Shown here piece after piece: positions 1 through 8,220 of a stretch of 64,000 bases of DNA. The stretch comes from Rhizobium etli_C (GTDB lineage Bacteria; Pseudomonadota; Alphaproteobacteria; Rhizobiales; Rhizobiaceae), in NCBI RefSeq assembly GCF_014198605.1, contig NZ_JACIHU010000003.1; one strand, given 5' to 3'. A program made the translations under genes and the position numbers. How positions within the stretch are numbered: position 1 is the stretch's first letter; each line of letters opens with the position of its first letter. Under the pieces are notes generated by a model. It was given only the letters and a program-made list of their open reading frames with translations. It made no database searches and had not been told where the DNA came from.

Positions 1-917
1 TCTATGCCGTCGAGATAATAATCGCGGCCCTTGTCGCCGACCGAACCTTCCTGGCCGAAGGCCCGCGCATGGGTGCGGGCAAGCTCGATGCGCTGGGCGG
101 AATTCGGGTGGCTCGACAGGAAGTCGAGGCTCTGGTCGGCTTCCGGATCAACCGACATGAAGCGGCTGTAGGCCGCCATGGAATCGAGGAAGCGGGCGGC
201 CGCATAAGGATCGTAGCCGGCTTCGCCAAGCATGCGCACGCCGATGACATCGGCCTGCAGCTCCTGCTGGCGGGAGAAGGCGGCGAGCCGCAGCTTGCCG
301 CGGGCCAGCGCCTGTTTGCCGGCGATATCGCTGGAAAGGACTTCGGCGACGACGCGGCTGGCGATGACCTCCGCCTCTTCGCGCTTCTGCCGCTCGATGC
401 CGTGGTTCGCCGTTACGTGGCCCATCTCATGCGACAGCACGGCGGCGACCTCCGAGGCGTCATTGGCAAGGGCGAGCAGGCCGCGGGTAACGTAGAGGTA
501 ACCGCCCGGCAGCGCAAAGGCGTTGATGGCCGGCGAGTTCAAGATGGTGATGCGGTAGGACTGGCTCGGATTTTCCGACACCGCCGTCAGCGCACCGGCG
601 ATGCGGGCGACGAGACGCTCGGTCTTGGCATCCTTATATTCGCCGCCGTAGCTTGCCACGATGCGCGGATGTTCGCGGGCGCCCATCGCCGCACGCGGGT
701 CGTTCTTCTGCACCTCGTCGACGATCTGCGGATTGGAAGACGGCGAGATGCTCGGCTGATAGGATTGTTCGATCAGCGATTGACACCCGTTCAGCGTCAT
801 TGCGATGGCTGAAAGCAACATCAGGCGACGCGCGAAACGGCGCGGCGCGGAGATGGCATCACTGGAAAGCGCGGGTGATTTCCACGACGTCAAGCTAAGT
901 CTGGTTCTCCGCATCAT
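1..917 (-). CDS. M48 family metalloprotease, lipoprotein (C-terminus cut by window edge)
   Basis: Reading the minus strand gives a zinc peptidase of the M48 (HtpX/Oma1/YfgC-like) family that acts in the cell envelope. The catalytic HEMGH motif is at residues 163-167, and the downstream QELQAD supplies the usual third zinc-ligand glutamate. A lipobox-like LNGC follows a hydrophobic segment, so the mature protein is probably a lipid-anchored periplasmic protease. The chosen ATG at 917 gives a long arginine-rich N-region. An in-frame ATG at 821, just before the hydrophobic stretch, is an equally reasonable start. The 3' end lies beyond base 1. The opposite-strand reading frame of similar length is a shadow. 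Such proteins help outer-membrane quality control, but the exact substrate here is unknown. Confidence 0.88.
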   Translation of the reverse strand, partial: MMRRTRLSLTSWKSPALSSDAISAPRRFARRLMLLSAIAMTLNGCQSLIEQSYQPSISPSSNPQIVDEVQKNDPRAAMGAREHPRIVASYGGEYKDAKTERLVARIAGALTAVSENPSQSYRITILNSPAINAFALPGGYLYVTRGLLALANDASEVAAVLSHEMGHVTANHGIERQKREEAEVIASRVVAEVLSSDIAGKQALARGKLRLAAFSRQQELQADVIGVRMLGEAGYDPYAAARFLDSMAAYSRFMSVDPEADQSLDFLSSHPNSAQRIELARTHARAFGQEGSVGDKGRDYYLDGI

Positions 918-1304
918 GTCGCTGCTTTGCCGGTTTGCCGCAAATCGAGGCCGGCCTTGGCAAGGGGAACTCAACAGGTGTGCACCCCTGATCTCGCGCT
1001 GCACGATAGGCCGATACAAGTCATTGCTGTAGCTGATTTACGCATCGGTTGCATAGCGAGACTCTGTTTAATTGTGGCGCCGTTGCATTTTGGCAATGCC
1101 TCAGCCTTGAGGCCTCCCTTCGCTCGGATGAAATTATGGCGAAAGTTCCGTCATGCGGCGCAGATTTGTCGGCGGCACGGAAAAAGAACGGGGTGATTGA
1201 GGCAATCGCCGTGGAAACAGCAGCAGCGCGCGAAAATCACAACTTGTGATCGTGATTTAGAAGAGGAAACGCCTGCTGTGAGGCATTCCGGTTTTGCCAT
1301 TGGA
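918..1304. other. 387 bp intergenic stretch, no gene seen
   Basis: This lies between the stop of the efflux pump and the start of the M48 gene, both on the minus strand. The short open frames across it have no recognisable protein character. It presumably holds the M48 promoter. I see no terminator with a clear T-run and no RNA fold I can name. Confidence 0.5.
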
Positions 1305-2843
1305 CTATTCCGCCGCTTCCGCCGTTGCCGGTTGCAGTTGCTTCGTCTCGCCGGCGCGTGGCAACTGCACGGGCTTCAGCATCACGGCGGCGGCAAGGCC
1401 GATCAGGGCAATGGCGCAGGAGGTCATGAACAGCGGCGAAAAGGCGGCGGCATAGATATCCGCGACGGCCTGGCGGCTAGCTTCGGGAAGGGCGGCCATC
1501 ATCTTCGGTGTCAGCTGTTCGATATCGGCAACACCGGCAATGGGAACGCCGGCCTTGCCGAGACCGGAGGCGATGATGGCGCCGTAGATGGAAATGGCGA
1601 TCGAGGCGCCGCCCATGCGCGAGAGCGTCACCGAGCCGGTCGCGGCGCCGACGTCGCGGACCGGCGCGGCATTCTGCACGCCGATAACGGGAACCTGCTG
1701 GGCAAGGCCGATGCCGATTCCGTGCAGCAGCATAATCGCGCCGATGAAGGCGATCGGCGTTCCGGCCTGGATCTGCGACATCAGCGCGAAGGCGACGGCG
1801 CTGCAGGTGAAACTGGCGATGGCGAAGGGCTTGTAGCGCCCCGTTCTGGAAATGATGCGGCCTGCAGATAGCGAACCGCACACGAGACCGCCCGTGAGAA
1901 GGATGAAGAAAAGGCCGGCGGCGGAGGGCGAAAGACCGGTGGTGGTCTGCAGGAAGAGAGCGAAGTAATTGACCATGCCGATGGCGATGGCGCCGCCCAT
2001 GATCGAGATGATCAGCATCAGGCTGAAGGTCGAATTGCGAAAGAGCTGCAGCGGCACGATCGGCTCCAATGCGCGGCGCTCGACGAAAACCCAGGCGACG
2101 GCGCAAACGACGCCGAAGGCGACGACGCTAATGCTCTCAGGCGAGATCAATGCGCCGAACAGTTCGCTGCTATCGGTAGCGAGCACGATGCTCGTCGCCG
2201 TCAGCGCAAGCAGCAGCGCACCGGCATAGTCGATCTTGGGGCGACGATGCGGTTTGCGGTAAGGCAGCATGAAGGCAAGGCCGGTCAGCGCGATGACGCC
2301 GATCGGCACGTTGACGAGGAATATCGAGCGCCAGCCGAAGAGGTCGCTCATCGTGCCGCCGAGCACTGGACCGATGGCGCCCGACGCCATTAGCACCAGG
2401 CTGGAATAGCTCTGATAGCGCGCCCGTTCGCGCGGCTCGAACAGATCGGCGTTGACGGCAAAGATCGAGACCATGATGCCGCCGCCGCCGAGGCCCTGCA
2501 GCACGCGGGCGGCGATCAGCGTATCCATCGAGACGGCGAGGCCGCAGACCGCGGAGCCGACGGTGAAGATTGCGATCGCCGTCATCATCACATATTTGCG
2601 GCCGAAGAGATCGCCGAGCTTGCCGTAAAGCGGCATGACGGCGCTGAGCGCCAGAAGATAGGCCGAGCCGATCCAGCCGAAACGTTCGAGATGGCCGAAT
2701 TCGCCGACGATCGTCGGCAGTGCCGTGGAAACGATCTGATTATCCAGCGTCGCCATGAACATGGCGGTCATCAGGAAGAAGAAGAGGATAAGCCGGCGAC
2801 GAGGGTCCGTCACCAGCGGCGCAGGCGCGAGTTGCATGTCCAT
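1305..2843 (-). CDS. DHA2-family drug:H+ antiporter (14-TM MFS efflux pump)
   Basis: Inner-membrane proton-driven multidrug exporter of the EmrB/QacA branch of the major facilitator superfamily. At 512 residues it has the length of 14-helix members. The N-terminal helix carries the LDNQIVSTALPTI antiporter signature, followed by the GKLGDLFGRK loop (motif A) near residue 80. A frame runs up to an ATG at 2888, but a TTGACA box (2894-2899) with 17 bp spacing to CATAAA (2871-2876) puts the transcript start near 2864. The ATG at 2843, preceded by GGA, is therefore the better start. It is divergent from a marR gene, with a shared operator between them, so substrate-induced derepression is the likely control. 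Substrate not predictable. Confidence 0.88.
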   Translation of the reverse strand: MDMQLAPAPLVTDPRRRLILFFFLMTAMFMATLDNQIVSTALPTIVGEFGHLERFGWIGSAYLLALSAVMPLYGKLGDLFGRKYVMMTAIAIFTVGSAVCGLAVSMDTLIAARVLQGLGGGGIMVSIFAVNADLFEPRERARYQSYSSLVLMASGAIGPVLGGTMSDLFGWRSIFLVNVPIGVIALTGLAFMLPYRKPHRRPKIDYAGALLLALTATSIVLATDSSELFGALISPESISVVAFGVVCAVAWVFVERRALEPIVPLQLFRNSTFSLMLIISIMGGAIAIGMVNYFALFLQTTTGLSPSAAGLFFILLTGGLVCGSLSAGRIISRTGRYKPFAIASFTCSAVAFALMSQIQAGTPIAFIGAIMLLHGIGIGLAQQVPVIGVQNAAPVRDVGAATGSVTLSRMGGASIAISIYGAIIASGLGKAGVPIAGVADIEQLTPKMMAALPEASRQAVADIYAAAFSPLFMTSCAIALIGLAAAVMLKPVQLPRAGETKQLQPATAEAAE

Positions 2844-2870
2844 GGGGCGTCGTTCCGATTGGTCGGCTTT

Positions 2871-2899
2871 TTTATGTGCTGTTAGCATATATTTGTCAA
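2871..2899 (-). promoter_or_regulatory. Promoter of the DHA2 efflux gene
   Basis: On the minus strand TTGACA (2894-2899) is separated by 17 bp from CATAAA (2871-2876). The -35 box lies inside the MarR operator, so a bound repressor would block polymerase. This placement argues for translation starting at 2843. Confidence 0.6.
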
Positions 2900-2914
2900 T
2901 AGCATATTATTGAC
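2895..2914. promoter_or_regulatory. MarR operator (perfect inverted repeat)
   Basis: GTCAATA-GCATAT-TATTGAC has perfect 7 bp arms with a 6 bp spacer. It sits between the divergent efflux pump and marR genes and overlaps the -35 box of the pump promoter. Size and position are typical of MarR-family autorepressor sites. Binding by the neighbouring MarR protein is inferred. Confidence 0.75.
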
Positions 2915-2958
2915 CTCGGCATATTCAGTTTCCGCTTCCGCTCTGTTATGGTGTCGTC

Positions 2959-3486
2959 ATGAATGAAACTCTGACCAGCATCCTGTCCAACAGCTCGGCC
3001 GAGCCGGACGACGACAACGTGCCTCTCATCGGCCGGAGTATGGCGCGCATGCGGCTGATGACAGGGCGAAGGCTGATCGGCCGGTTGGCGATCCAAAGCG
3101 CCGCACCGGGCCTCGAGCTTTCGCATCTGGATGTGCTCGATGCCGTGCGCAGGGCGCAGCCTGCCGGCGAGGTCACGGTCGGCCTGATCGCGGAGATGCT
3201 GCGCATCGATCCCTCACGGGCAAGCCGGGTGGTCGCCGACATGGTCGGACGCAACGTGCTGCGCCGCGAGGCGTCGCAGGCCGATGCGCGGCGGATCGTC
3301 GTCGTCATGACGGCGGCGGGCGAGGCCCTGCTTGCGGAGATCCGCGCGCAGAAATTCGCAATCATCTCTCAGATCGTTTCCGATTGGCCTGAAGAGGATG
3401 TCGAACGTTTCGCGACGCTGTTCGATCGCTTTATCGGCGGTTACGAGGCGATCTTCCTGTCGCGTGACAAGGATACGCCGGGTTGA
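2959..3486 (+). CDS. MarR-family transcriptional regulator
   Basis: A 175-residue winged-helix regulator. The central part (about residues 50-125) has the MarR layout: TVGLIAEMLRIDPSRASRVVADMV as helix-turn-helix, then an R-R-A-x-D-A-R-R wing, followed by a C-terminal dimerisation helix. It is transcribed divergently from the DHA2 efflux pump across a 115 bp gap with a perfect palindrome at 2895-2914. The simplest model is a repressor of the pump and of itself, released by a phenolic or other toxic ligand. The ATG at 2959 is well placed relative to the gap. Ligand unknown. Confidence 0.88.
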   Translation: MNETLTSILSNSSAEPDDDNVPLIGRSMARMRLMTGRRLIGRLAIQSAAPGLELSHLDVLDAVRRAQPAGEVTVGLIAEMLRIDPSRASRVVADMVGRNVLRREASQADARRIVVVMTAAGEALLAEIRAQKFAIISQIVSDWPEEDVERFATLFDRFIGGYEAIFLSRDKDTPG

Positions 3487-3542
3487 GGTGATCCGCCGGT
3501 CCTTCGGCCCTTCCCCTCGACCCCCCGTTTGCGCTAAGGGCA

Positions 3543-4199
3543 ATGCCCATGAGCCAATCCACCTTCACCATTCTGCTCGGCGGCGAACTCAGCCTGACGG
3601 AGCGTCTGCGCCGTGCGATCGGCGGCAGCCGCTTCATCGCAGCCGATGGCGGCATGCGGCATGCAACCGCACTCGGCGTGACGCCGGAGCTCTGGGTCGG
3701 CGATTTCGATTCGACGCCGGCCGATCTCGAAGGGGCGTTTCCCGATGTGCCGAAACAGCCCTATCCCGTGGCGAAGGCGGCAACGGATGGCGAAATCGCG
3801 GTATCGGAAGCGATCGCCCGCGGTGCACGGCGGCTGATCCTCGCCGGCGCGCTCGGCGGCGAACGCTCCGATCATGCCCTTCAGCATCTGTTGTCCGCTG
3901 TCAGCCTGGCGGAAGAGGGTTTCGACATGCTGCTGACCTCGGGCAAGGAAGAGGCCGTGCCGCTGGTGGCAGGCGCGATCGAACTCGACCTTCCCAAGGG
4001 CAGTCTGTTTTCGGTGCTCGGATTCAGCGCGCTCACCGGGCTTTCGATCGAGAATGCCCATTATCCGCTCAGCGATTTCCATCTGCCTTTCGGCTCGTCG
4101 CGTCCCATTTCCAACGTCGCGCAAGGCGCAGTTCGCTTTTCGCTCGGCAGCGGCCGGGCGATCGTGCTCGCCCGGCCCTATGATCTTTCCGGAGTCTGA
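3543..4199 (+). CDS. Thiamine diphosphokinase
   Basis: Cytosolic enzyme that transfers pyrophosphate from ATP to thiamine, giving the cofactor thiamine diphosphate. The 218-residue protein has the family blocks FIAADGGMRHA (about 32-42), WVGDFDST (about 54-61, acidic metal-binding patch), KAATDGEIAV, and ILAGALGGERSDHALQHL (about 98-115, the G-x-R-x-D-H motif). The C-terminal beta domain has the S-N motif in RPISNVAQG that lines the thiamine site. It starts 56 bp after marR and is followed 3 bp later by an ABC-F gene, so those two are probably co-transcribed. A second ATG at 3549 is possible. Confidence 0.88.
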   Translation: MPMSQSTFTILLGGELSLTERLRRAIGGSRFIAADGGMRHATALGVTPELWVGDFDSTPADLEGAFPDVPKQPYPVAKAATDGEIAVSEAIARGARRLILAGALGGERSDHALQHLLSAVSLAEEGFDMLLTSGKEEAVPLVAGAIELDLPKGSLFSVLGFSALTGLSIENAHYPLSDFHLPFGSSRPISNVAQGAVRFSLGSGRAIVLARPYDLSGV

Positions 4200-4202
4200 T
4201 TT

Positions 4203-6023
4203 TTGGCCCCTCCCATTCTGAAACTCGACGATATCTTCCTGAGCTTCGGCGGCGCGCCGCTTCTGGCGGGCGCTTCGTTGCAGGTCGAGCCCGGCGACAA
4301 GATCTGTCTCGTCGGCCGCAACGGCTCGGGAAAATCGACGCTGCTGAAGATTGCCGCCGGCCTGGTCGAGGCGCAGTCCGGCGAGGTTTTCCGCCATCCC
4401 TCTTCGACGGTGCGTTATCTCGAACAGGCGCCTGATTTTGCCGGCTTCAGCACGGTGCAGGCCTATGCGGAAGCCGGGCTTGGGCCGGGCGACGACCCCT
4501 ATCGCGTCACCTATCTGCTGTCGCATCTCGGACTGACCGGCGAGGAAGATCCGAACACCCTTTCCGGCGGCGAATCGCGCCGTGCCGCCCTTGCCCGCGT
4601 CCTGGCGCCGGAACCCGACATTCTCCTGCTTGACGAGCCGACCAACCACCTCGATCTGCCGACGATCGAATGGCTGGAAGGCGAATTGCAGAAGACGCGC
4701 AGCGCGCTGGTTCTGATTTCGCACGACCGGCGGTTCCTCGAAAAGGTTTCAACGGCAACCGTCTGGCTCGACCGCGGCAGCTCGCGCCGGCTCGACAAGG
4801 GGTTTGCGCATTTCGAAGCCTGGCGCGACCAGGTGCTGGAGGCCGAGGAATTGGAACAGCACAAGCTCGGCAAGGCGATCGAGCGCGAGGAGCATTGGCT
4901 GCGCTACGGCGTCACGGCGCGGCGTAAGCGCAACATGCGCCGTCTCGGCGAACTGCAGACGATGCGTTCGCAGTATCGCGGCCATAAGGGCCCTCAGGGC
5001 ACGGTGCAGGCGACGGTTTCCGACGCGCAGGAATCCGGCAAGTTGGTGATCGAGGCCGACAAGATCACCAAGGTTTTCGGCGAGCGGGCCATTGTCACGC
5101 CTTTCTCCATCCGCGTGCATCGCGGCGATTGCATTGGCTTGGTCGGGCCGAACGGCGCCGGCAAGACGACATTGCTGAAAATGCTGACCGGGCAGCTTTC
5201 TCCGGATAGCGGCACGATAAAGCTCGGCACCAATCTGGAGATCGCGACGCTCGACCAGAAGCGCGAGGATCTCGATCCCGAGGATACGCTTGCCAACTAC
5301 CTGACGGACGGGCGCGGCGAAAACCTGATCGTCAACGGCGAGCAGCGGCATGTCACCGGTTACATGAAGGAGTTCCTGTTTCAGCCGGAACAGGCGCGGA
5401 CGCCAATCAGGAGCCTCTCCGGCGGCGAGCGCGCCCGGCTGATGCTGGCCCGCATCCTGTCACGCCCGGCAAACCTCCTGATCCTCGACGAGCCGACCAA
5501 CGATCTCGATATCGAGACGCTCGACCTCCTGCAGGAAATCGTCGCCGGCTTTCCCGGCACCGTCATTCTCGTCAGCCACGACCGCGATTTCCTCGACCGC
5601 ACCGTGACCTCGACGATCGCGCCCGCCGTGCCGGACGCGCCAGACGGCCGCTGGATCGAATATGCCGGCGGCTATTCGGACATGCTTGCCCAGCGCAAAG
5701 GCTCGCTTGAAGAGCGCAAGAAGGCCGAGAAGGCGGCAGAGAGGCCGAAAACCCAGGAGACGGCGCCCGCCGCCGCAGGCGCGAAGGGCAAGCTCTCCTT
5801 CAAGCAGAAATTCGCGCTGGAAAGCCTGCCGAAGGAGATGGCGAAAGCCGAAGCCGAGATTGTCAAGCGCGAACAGGTGATGGCCGATCCCAATCTCTTC
5901 ACGCGTGATCCCGCAGCCTTCAACCGGCTTGCCGTCGAGATGGAGAAACTGCGCGCCAGCCTCACGAAGATGGAAGAGGAGTGGCTGGAACTCGAAATGC
6001 TGCGGGAAGAGCTGGAGGGCTGA
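4203..6023 (+). CDS. ABC-F family ATPase (Uup-like)
   Basis: Soluble ABC protein with two nucleotide-binding domains and no membrane segment, the layout of ABC-F translation factors. Walker A motifs are GRNGSGKST at residues 38-46 and GPNGAGKTT near 317. Each domain has an LSGGE signature (SGGESRR and SGGERAR) and a DEPTNHLD/DEPTNDLD Walker B. The last ~90 residues form a charged coiled coil, as in Uup, which binds DNA and ribosomes. The start is a TTG 3 bp after the thiamine kinase stop, implying translational coupling. ABC-F proteins resolve stalled ribosomes or modulate Holliday-type structures. Which role applies here cannot be read from sequence. Confidence 0.9.
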   Translation: MAPPILKLDDIFLSFGGAPLLAGASLQVEPGDKICLVGRNGSGKSTLLKIAAGLVEAQSGEVFRHPSSTVRYLEQAPDFAGFSTVQAYAEAGLGPGDDPYRVTYLLSHLGLTGEEDPNTLSGGESRRAALARVLAPEPDILLLDEPTNHLDLPTIEWLEGELQKTRSALVLISHDRRFLEKVSTATVWLDRGSSRRLDKGFAHFEAWRDQVLEAEELEQHKLGKAIEREEHWLRYGVTARRKRNMRRLGELQTMRSQYRGHKGPQGTVQATVSDAQESGKLVIEADKITKVFGERAIVTPFSIRVHRGDCIGLVGPNGAGKTTLLKMLTGQLSPDSGTIKLGTNLEIATLDQKREDLDPEDTLANYLTDGRGENLIVNGEQRHVTGYMKEFLFQPEQARTPIRSLSGGERARLMLARILSRPANLLILDEPTNDLDIETLDLLQEIVAGFPGTVILVSHDRDFLDRTVTSTIAPAVPDAPDGRWIEYAGGYSDMLAQRKGSLEERKKAEKAAERPKTQETAPAAAGAKGKLSFKQKFALESLPKEMAKAEAEIVKREQVMADPNLFTRDPAAFNRLAVEMEKLRASLTKMEEEWLELEMLREELEG

Positions 6024-6081
6024 CCTTCGCAACTCAGCCGCTCGCGTCATCCATGTAACCGGACGGACGGCCGGAGCGGCC

Positions 6082-7941
6082 TTAAAGCGCCGGGGCTGGG
6101 ACGGCAGCAGCGCCGGCACTGGCGCTGGCGCCCGTCTGGGCGACCTGCGGCTGCGGCTCTTCGGATTTTGACGGCAACGCCTGCAGATGCAGGACACGCG
6201 GCTGCAGGGCCTCGAGATAGGCTTCGGAGCGGCCGATATAGATCATGCCGGTTTCGGGCATGGAGGTCAGCAGCTTTGCCATCGTTGCCTGCCACTCCGG
6301 CTCCATGCCTTCCAGCACTTCGTCGAAGACGATCCAGCGCGGGCGCACGAGCAGCAGGCGGGCGAAGCCGATCGCCTTCTGTTCGTCGCTGTCGAGCAGC
6401 TTGTCCCAGCGGGCGCGGGTATCGAGCCGTGTGATCAGCGAATGCAGGCCGGCCTTGTCGAGGGCGGCCTCGACGGCGGCTTTCTCGTAAGCATTGGGGC
6501 TTTCGGGGAAAGCCAGCGCCTCGCGCAGCGTGCCGCCCGGAACATAGGCGATCTGCGGCACGAACAGCATATCGTCGACCGGCGGCAGACCCATCGTGCC
6601 GCTGCCGCATGGCCAGAGGCCGGCCATGGCCTGGAACAGCAGCTTGCGGTTGACGCTGTGATCGCCGTTGATCATGATTTTCTCGCCGGCCTTGATCACG
6701 ACATCGGTTTCGCGCAGGCGGAAACCGCCGCATTCGTCGATATCTTCGCCGATCTTGGCGTTGATCACCACATCCTTCAGCGTCAGCGTGTCGGGCGCGG
6801 TGTTTTCATAGGCGATGCTGTCCTTCAGGTCGTAGTCCTCGTCCATGTCGAGCAGCGCCTGGCGGAAATCGGTGACGCGCATCAGCGTGGCCCGCCATTC
6901 GGCGATCGGGCCGAAATTGGCGACATACCAGCGCAGCGCCGTGTTGACCTGGTTGAAGGCGCCGACCGACATCATCAGCTGGCCGAGGGTGAGGCCGCCG
7001 GAGAAATAGGCGGGCGCAGCAACAATGATCGGAATGACGATCACCAGCCAGCCGTAGCCGGCCGAAACCCAGGTGAGATTGGTATTGGCCATGGCGAGCC
7101 GCTTGACGACCCGCAGCACCGAGCTGATGTCGGTATTGATGCGCCGGCGCTCGTTCTCCTCGCCACGGGCGACGGTGATCGCCGGCATGTTCTCATTGGC
7201 ATGCATCAGCGTGAAACGAAGCTCGGCCTCTTTCGAGAAGCGGTCGGCATTGAGCTTGACCAGCTTGCGGCCGACGACCTGGCTCAGCACCGAGGCGGAA
7301 GCGGCATAGAAAATCGCCGCCCAGACCATGTAGCCCGGAATGGAGAAGCTGTGGCCGCTGATGTGGAAGATGAAGCCGCTGGAAAGCTGCCAGAGCACGC
7401 CGATGAAGCTCACCAGAAGAATGGTCGATTGCAGCAGGCCGAGAACGAGTCCCGTCGTGCTTTCGGCGAGATTGCGGGAATCCTCGTGCAGCCGCTGATC
7501 CGGGTTGACGCCGATCAGACCGCTGGAGGCGAGCCGCAGCGCCCGCTTGCGCTTCAGCCACTGGTCGACGAGATCGCGCGACAGGCCTTCGCGCATATAG
7601 AGCGCGGTCATCTGATTGAGCCAGGCCTGCAGCACGTTGAGCAGCAGCAGCGTGCCGGCGATCATCGCGAAGATTTCGAGCTGGTGGAAGAATTCGCCGA
7701 GGTCTCGGCGCTCGAGCGAATCGTAGAAGGGGGCGTTCCATTCATTGAGAATGACCTGGCCATAGGAGGTCGCCAGGATGACGAGGATCAGCACGGTCGC
7801 CAGAAACAGCACCTTGCCACGCACTTCAGAATTCCAAAATGCTGAGAACATCACTCCGAGGCGATAAGTCAGGCTGAAATCATACCCTACTCCATCCTGC
7901 CTCCGGATCCCCGGCCTCCCCTTGGTCTTATCTGCCATCAC
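6082..7941 (-). CDS. SbmA/BacA-like ABC transporter with degenerate ATPase domain
   Basis: A 619-residue half-transporter of the ABC_membrane_2 family (relatives: YddA, BacA/SbmA with an ATPase, human ABCD). The first ~380 residues hold about six membrane helices and the family's EAELRFTLMHANENMPAITV-type segment. The C-terminal domain aligns with an ABC ATPase, but every catalytic motif is altered: the Walker A position reads GDHSVNRKLL (about 424-433), the signature reads LDSDEQKAIGFAR (about 515), Walker B reads WIVFDEVLEG, and the H-loop histidine is Arg (IGRSEAYLE). The family usually has GxSGxGKS, LSLGEQQR and LDE. The protein may be ATP-independent, like BacA. It is convergent with the ABC-F gene. 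Confidence 0.85.
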   Translation of the reverse strand: MMADKTKGRPGIRRQDGVGYDFSLTYRLGVMFSAFWNSEVRGKVLFLATVLILVILATSYGQVILNEWNAPFYDSLERRDLGEFFHQLEIFAMIAGTLLLLNVLQAWLNQMTALYMREGLSRDLVDQWLKRKRALRLASSGLIGVNPDQRLHEDSRNLAESTTGLVLGLLQSTILLVSFIGVLWQLSSGFIFHISGHSFSIPGYMVWAAIFYAASASVLSQVVGRKLVKLNADRFSKEAELRFTLMHANENMPAITVARGEENERRRINTDISSVLRVVKRLAMANTNLTWVSAGYGWLVIVIPIIVAAPAYFSGGLTLGQLMMSVGAFNQVNTALRWYVANFGPIAEWRATLMRVTDFRQALLDMDEDYDLKDSIAYENTAPDTLTLKDVVINAKIGEDIDECGGFRLRETDVVIKAGEKIMINGDHSVNRKLLFQAMAGLWPCGSGTMGLPPVDDMLFVPQIAYVPGGTLREALAFPESPNAYEKAAVEAALDKAGLHSLITRLDTRARWDKLLDSDEQKAIGFARLLLVRPRWIVFDEVLEGMEPEWQATMAKLLTSMPETGMIYIGRSEAYLEALQPRVLHLQALPSKSEEPQPQVAQTGASASAGAAAVPAPAL

Positions 7942-8065
7942 GCTTTTCCAACACCGCCCATACTGTCATTATTAGCATGGTGGCGTTACCGGTCTATCAA
8001 CAGATTCTATCAGTCATTAAACTGTGATGAGGCTTGCCTGAGTCGCCGCTGCATGCATTCGGCAG

Positions 8066-8094
8066 TTGATTCGTCGCGCAACTGGGACTAATTA
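8066..8094 (+). promoter_or_regulatory. Candidate metA promoter
   Basis: TTGATT (8066-8071), 17 bp, TAATTA (8089-8094). A start about 7 bp downstream would put the first base of the transcript at about 8101, exactly where the SAM-II aptamer begins. Confidence 0.6.
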
Positions 8095-8100
8095 AGGCAT

Positions 8101-8158
8101 TCCGTGGTGATTTGGCCGGCCGGCTTGCAGCCACGTTAAAAAATTCGCTAAAGGGCCG
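8101..8158 (+). ncRNA. SAM-II riboswitch (metA leader)
   Basis: Matches the alphaproteobacterial metA/SAM-II aptamer: CCGTGGTGATTTGGCCGG at the 5' side, then CTTGCAGCCACGTTAAA, then TTCGCTAAAGGGCC. CGTGG (8103-8107) pairs with CCACG (8131-8135) as P1. The loop GGCC pairs with the downstream GGGCC region as the pseudoknot. It senses S-adenosylmethionine and lowers metA expression when SAM is plentiful. It sits about 60 bases before the metA ATG. Confidence 0.93.
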
Positions 8159-8166
8159 CGTGCGGA

Positions 8167-8199
8167 CCGGTAGCGATTTTTTGTCGCCGCCGGTTTTTT
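8167..8199 (+). terminator. Leader terminator between SAM-II and metA
   Basis: CCGG (8167-8170) and GCGA (8173-8176) pair with TCGC (8184-8187) and CCGG (8190-8193), with a TA/CG internal mismatch, followed by TTTTTTATTTTT. An intrinsic terminator placed between aptamer and start codon fits control by transcription attenuation. Confidence 0.75.
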
Positions 8200-8220
8200 A
8201 TTTTTGATCGAGTGACCGCA

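Noticed and set aside
6187..7845. 552-residue open frame on the plus strand
   Set aside because: Exact antisense of the SbmA-like ABC gene. Composition (His, Gln, Asp, Gly rich) is typical of a shadow frame in high-GC DNA.
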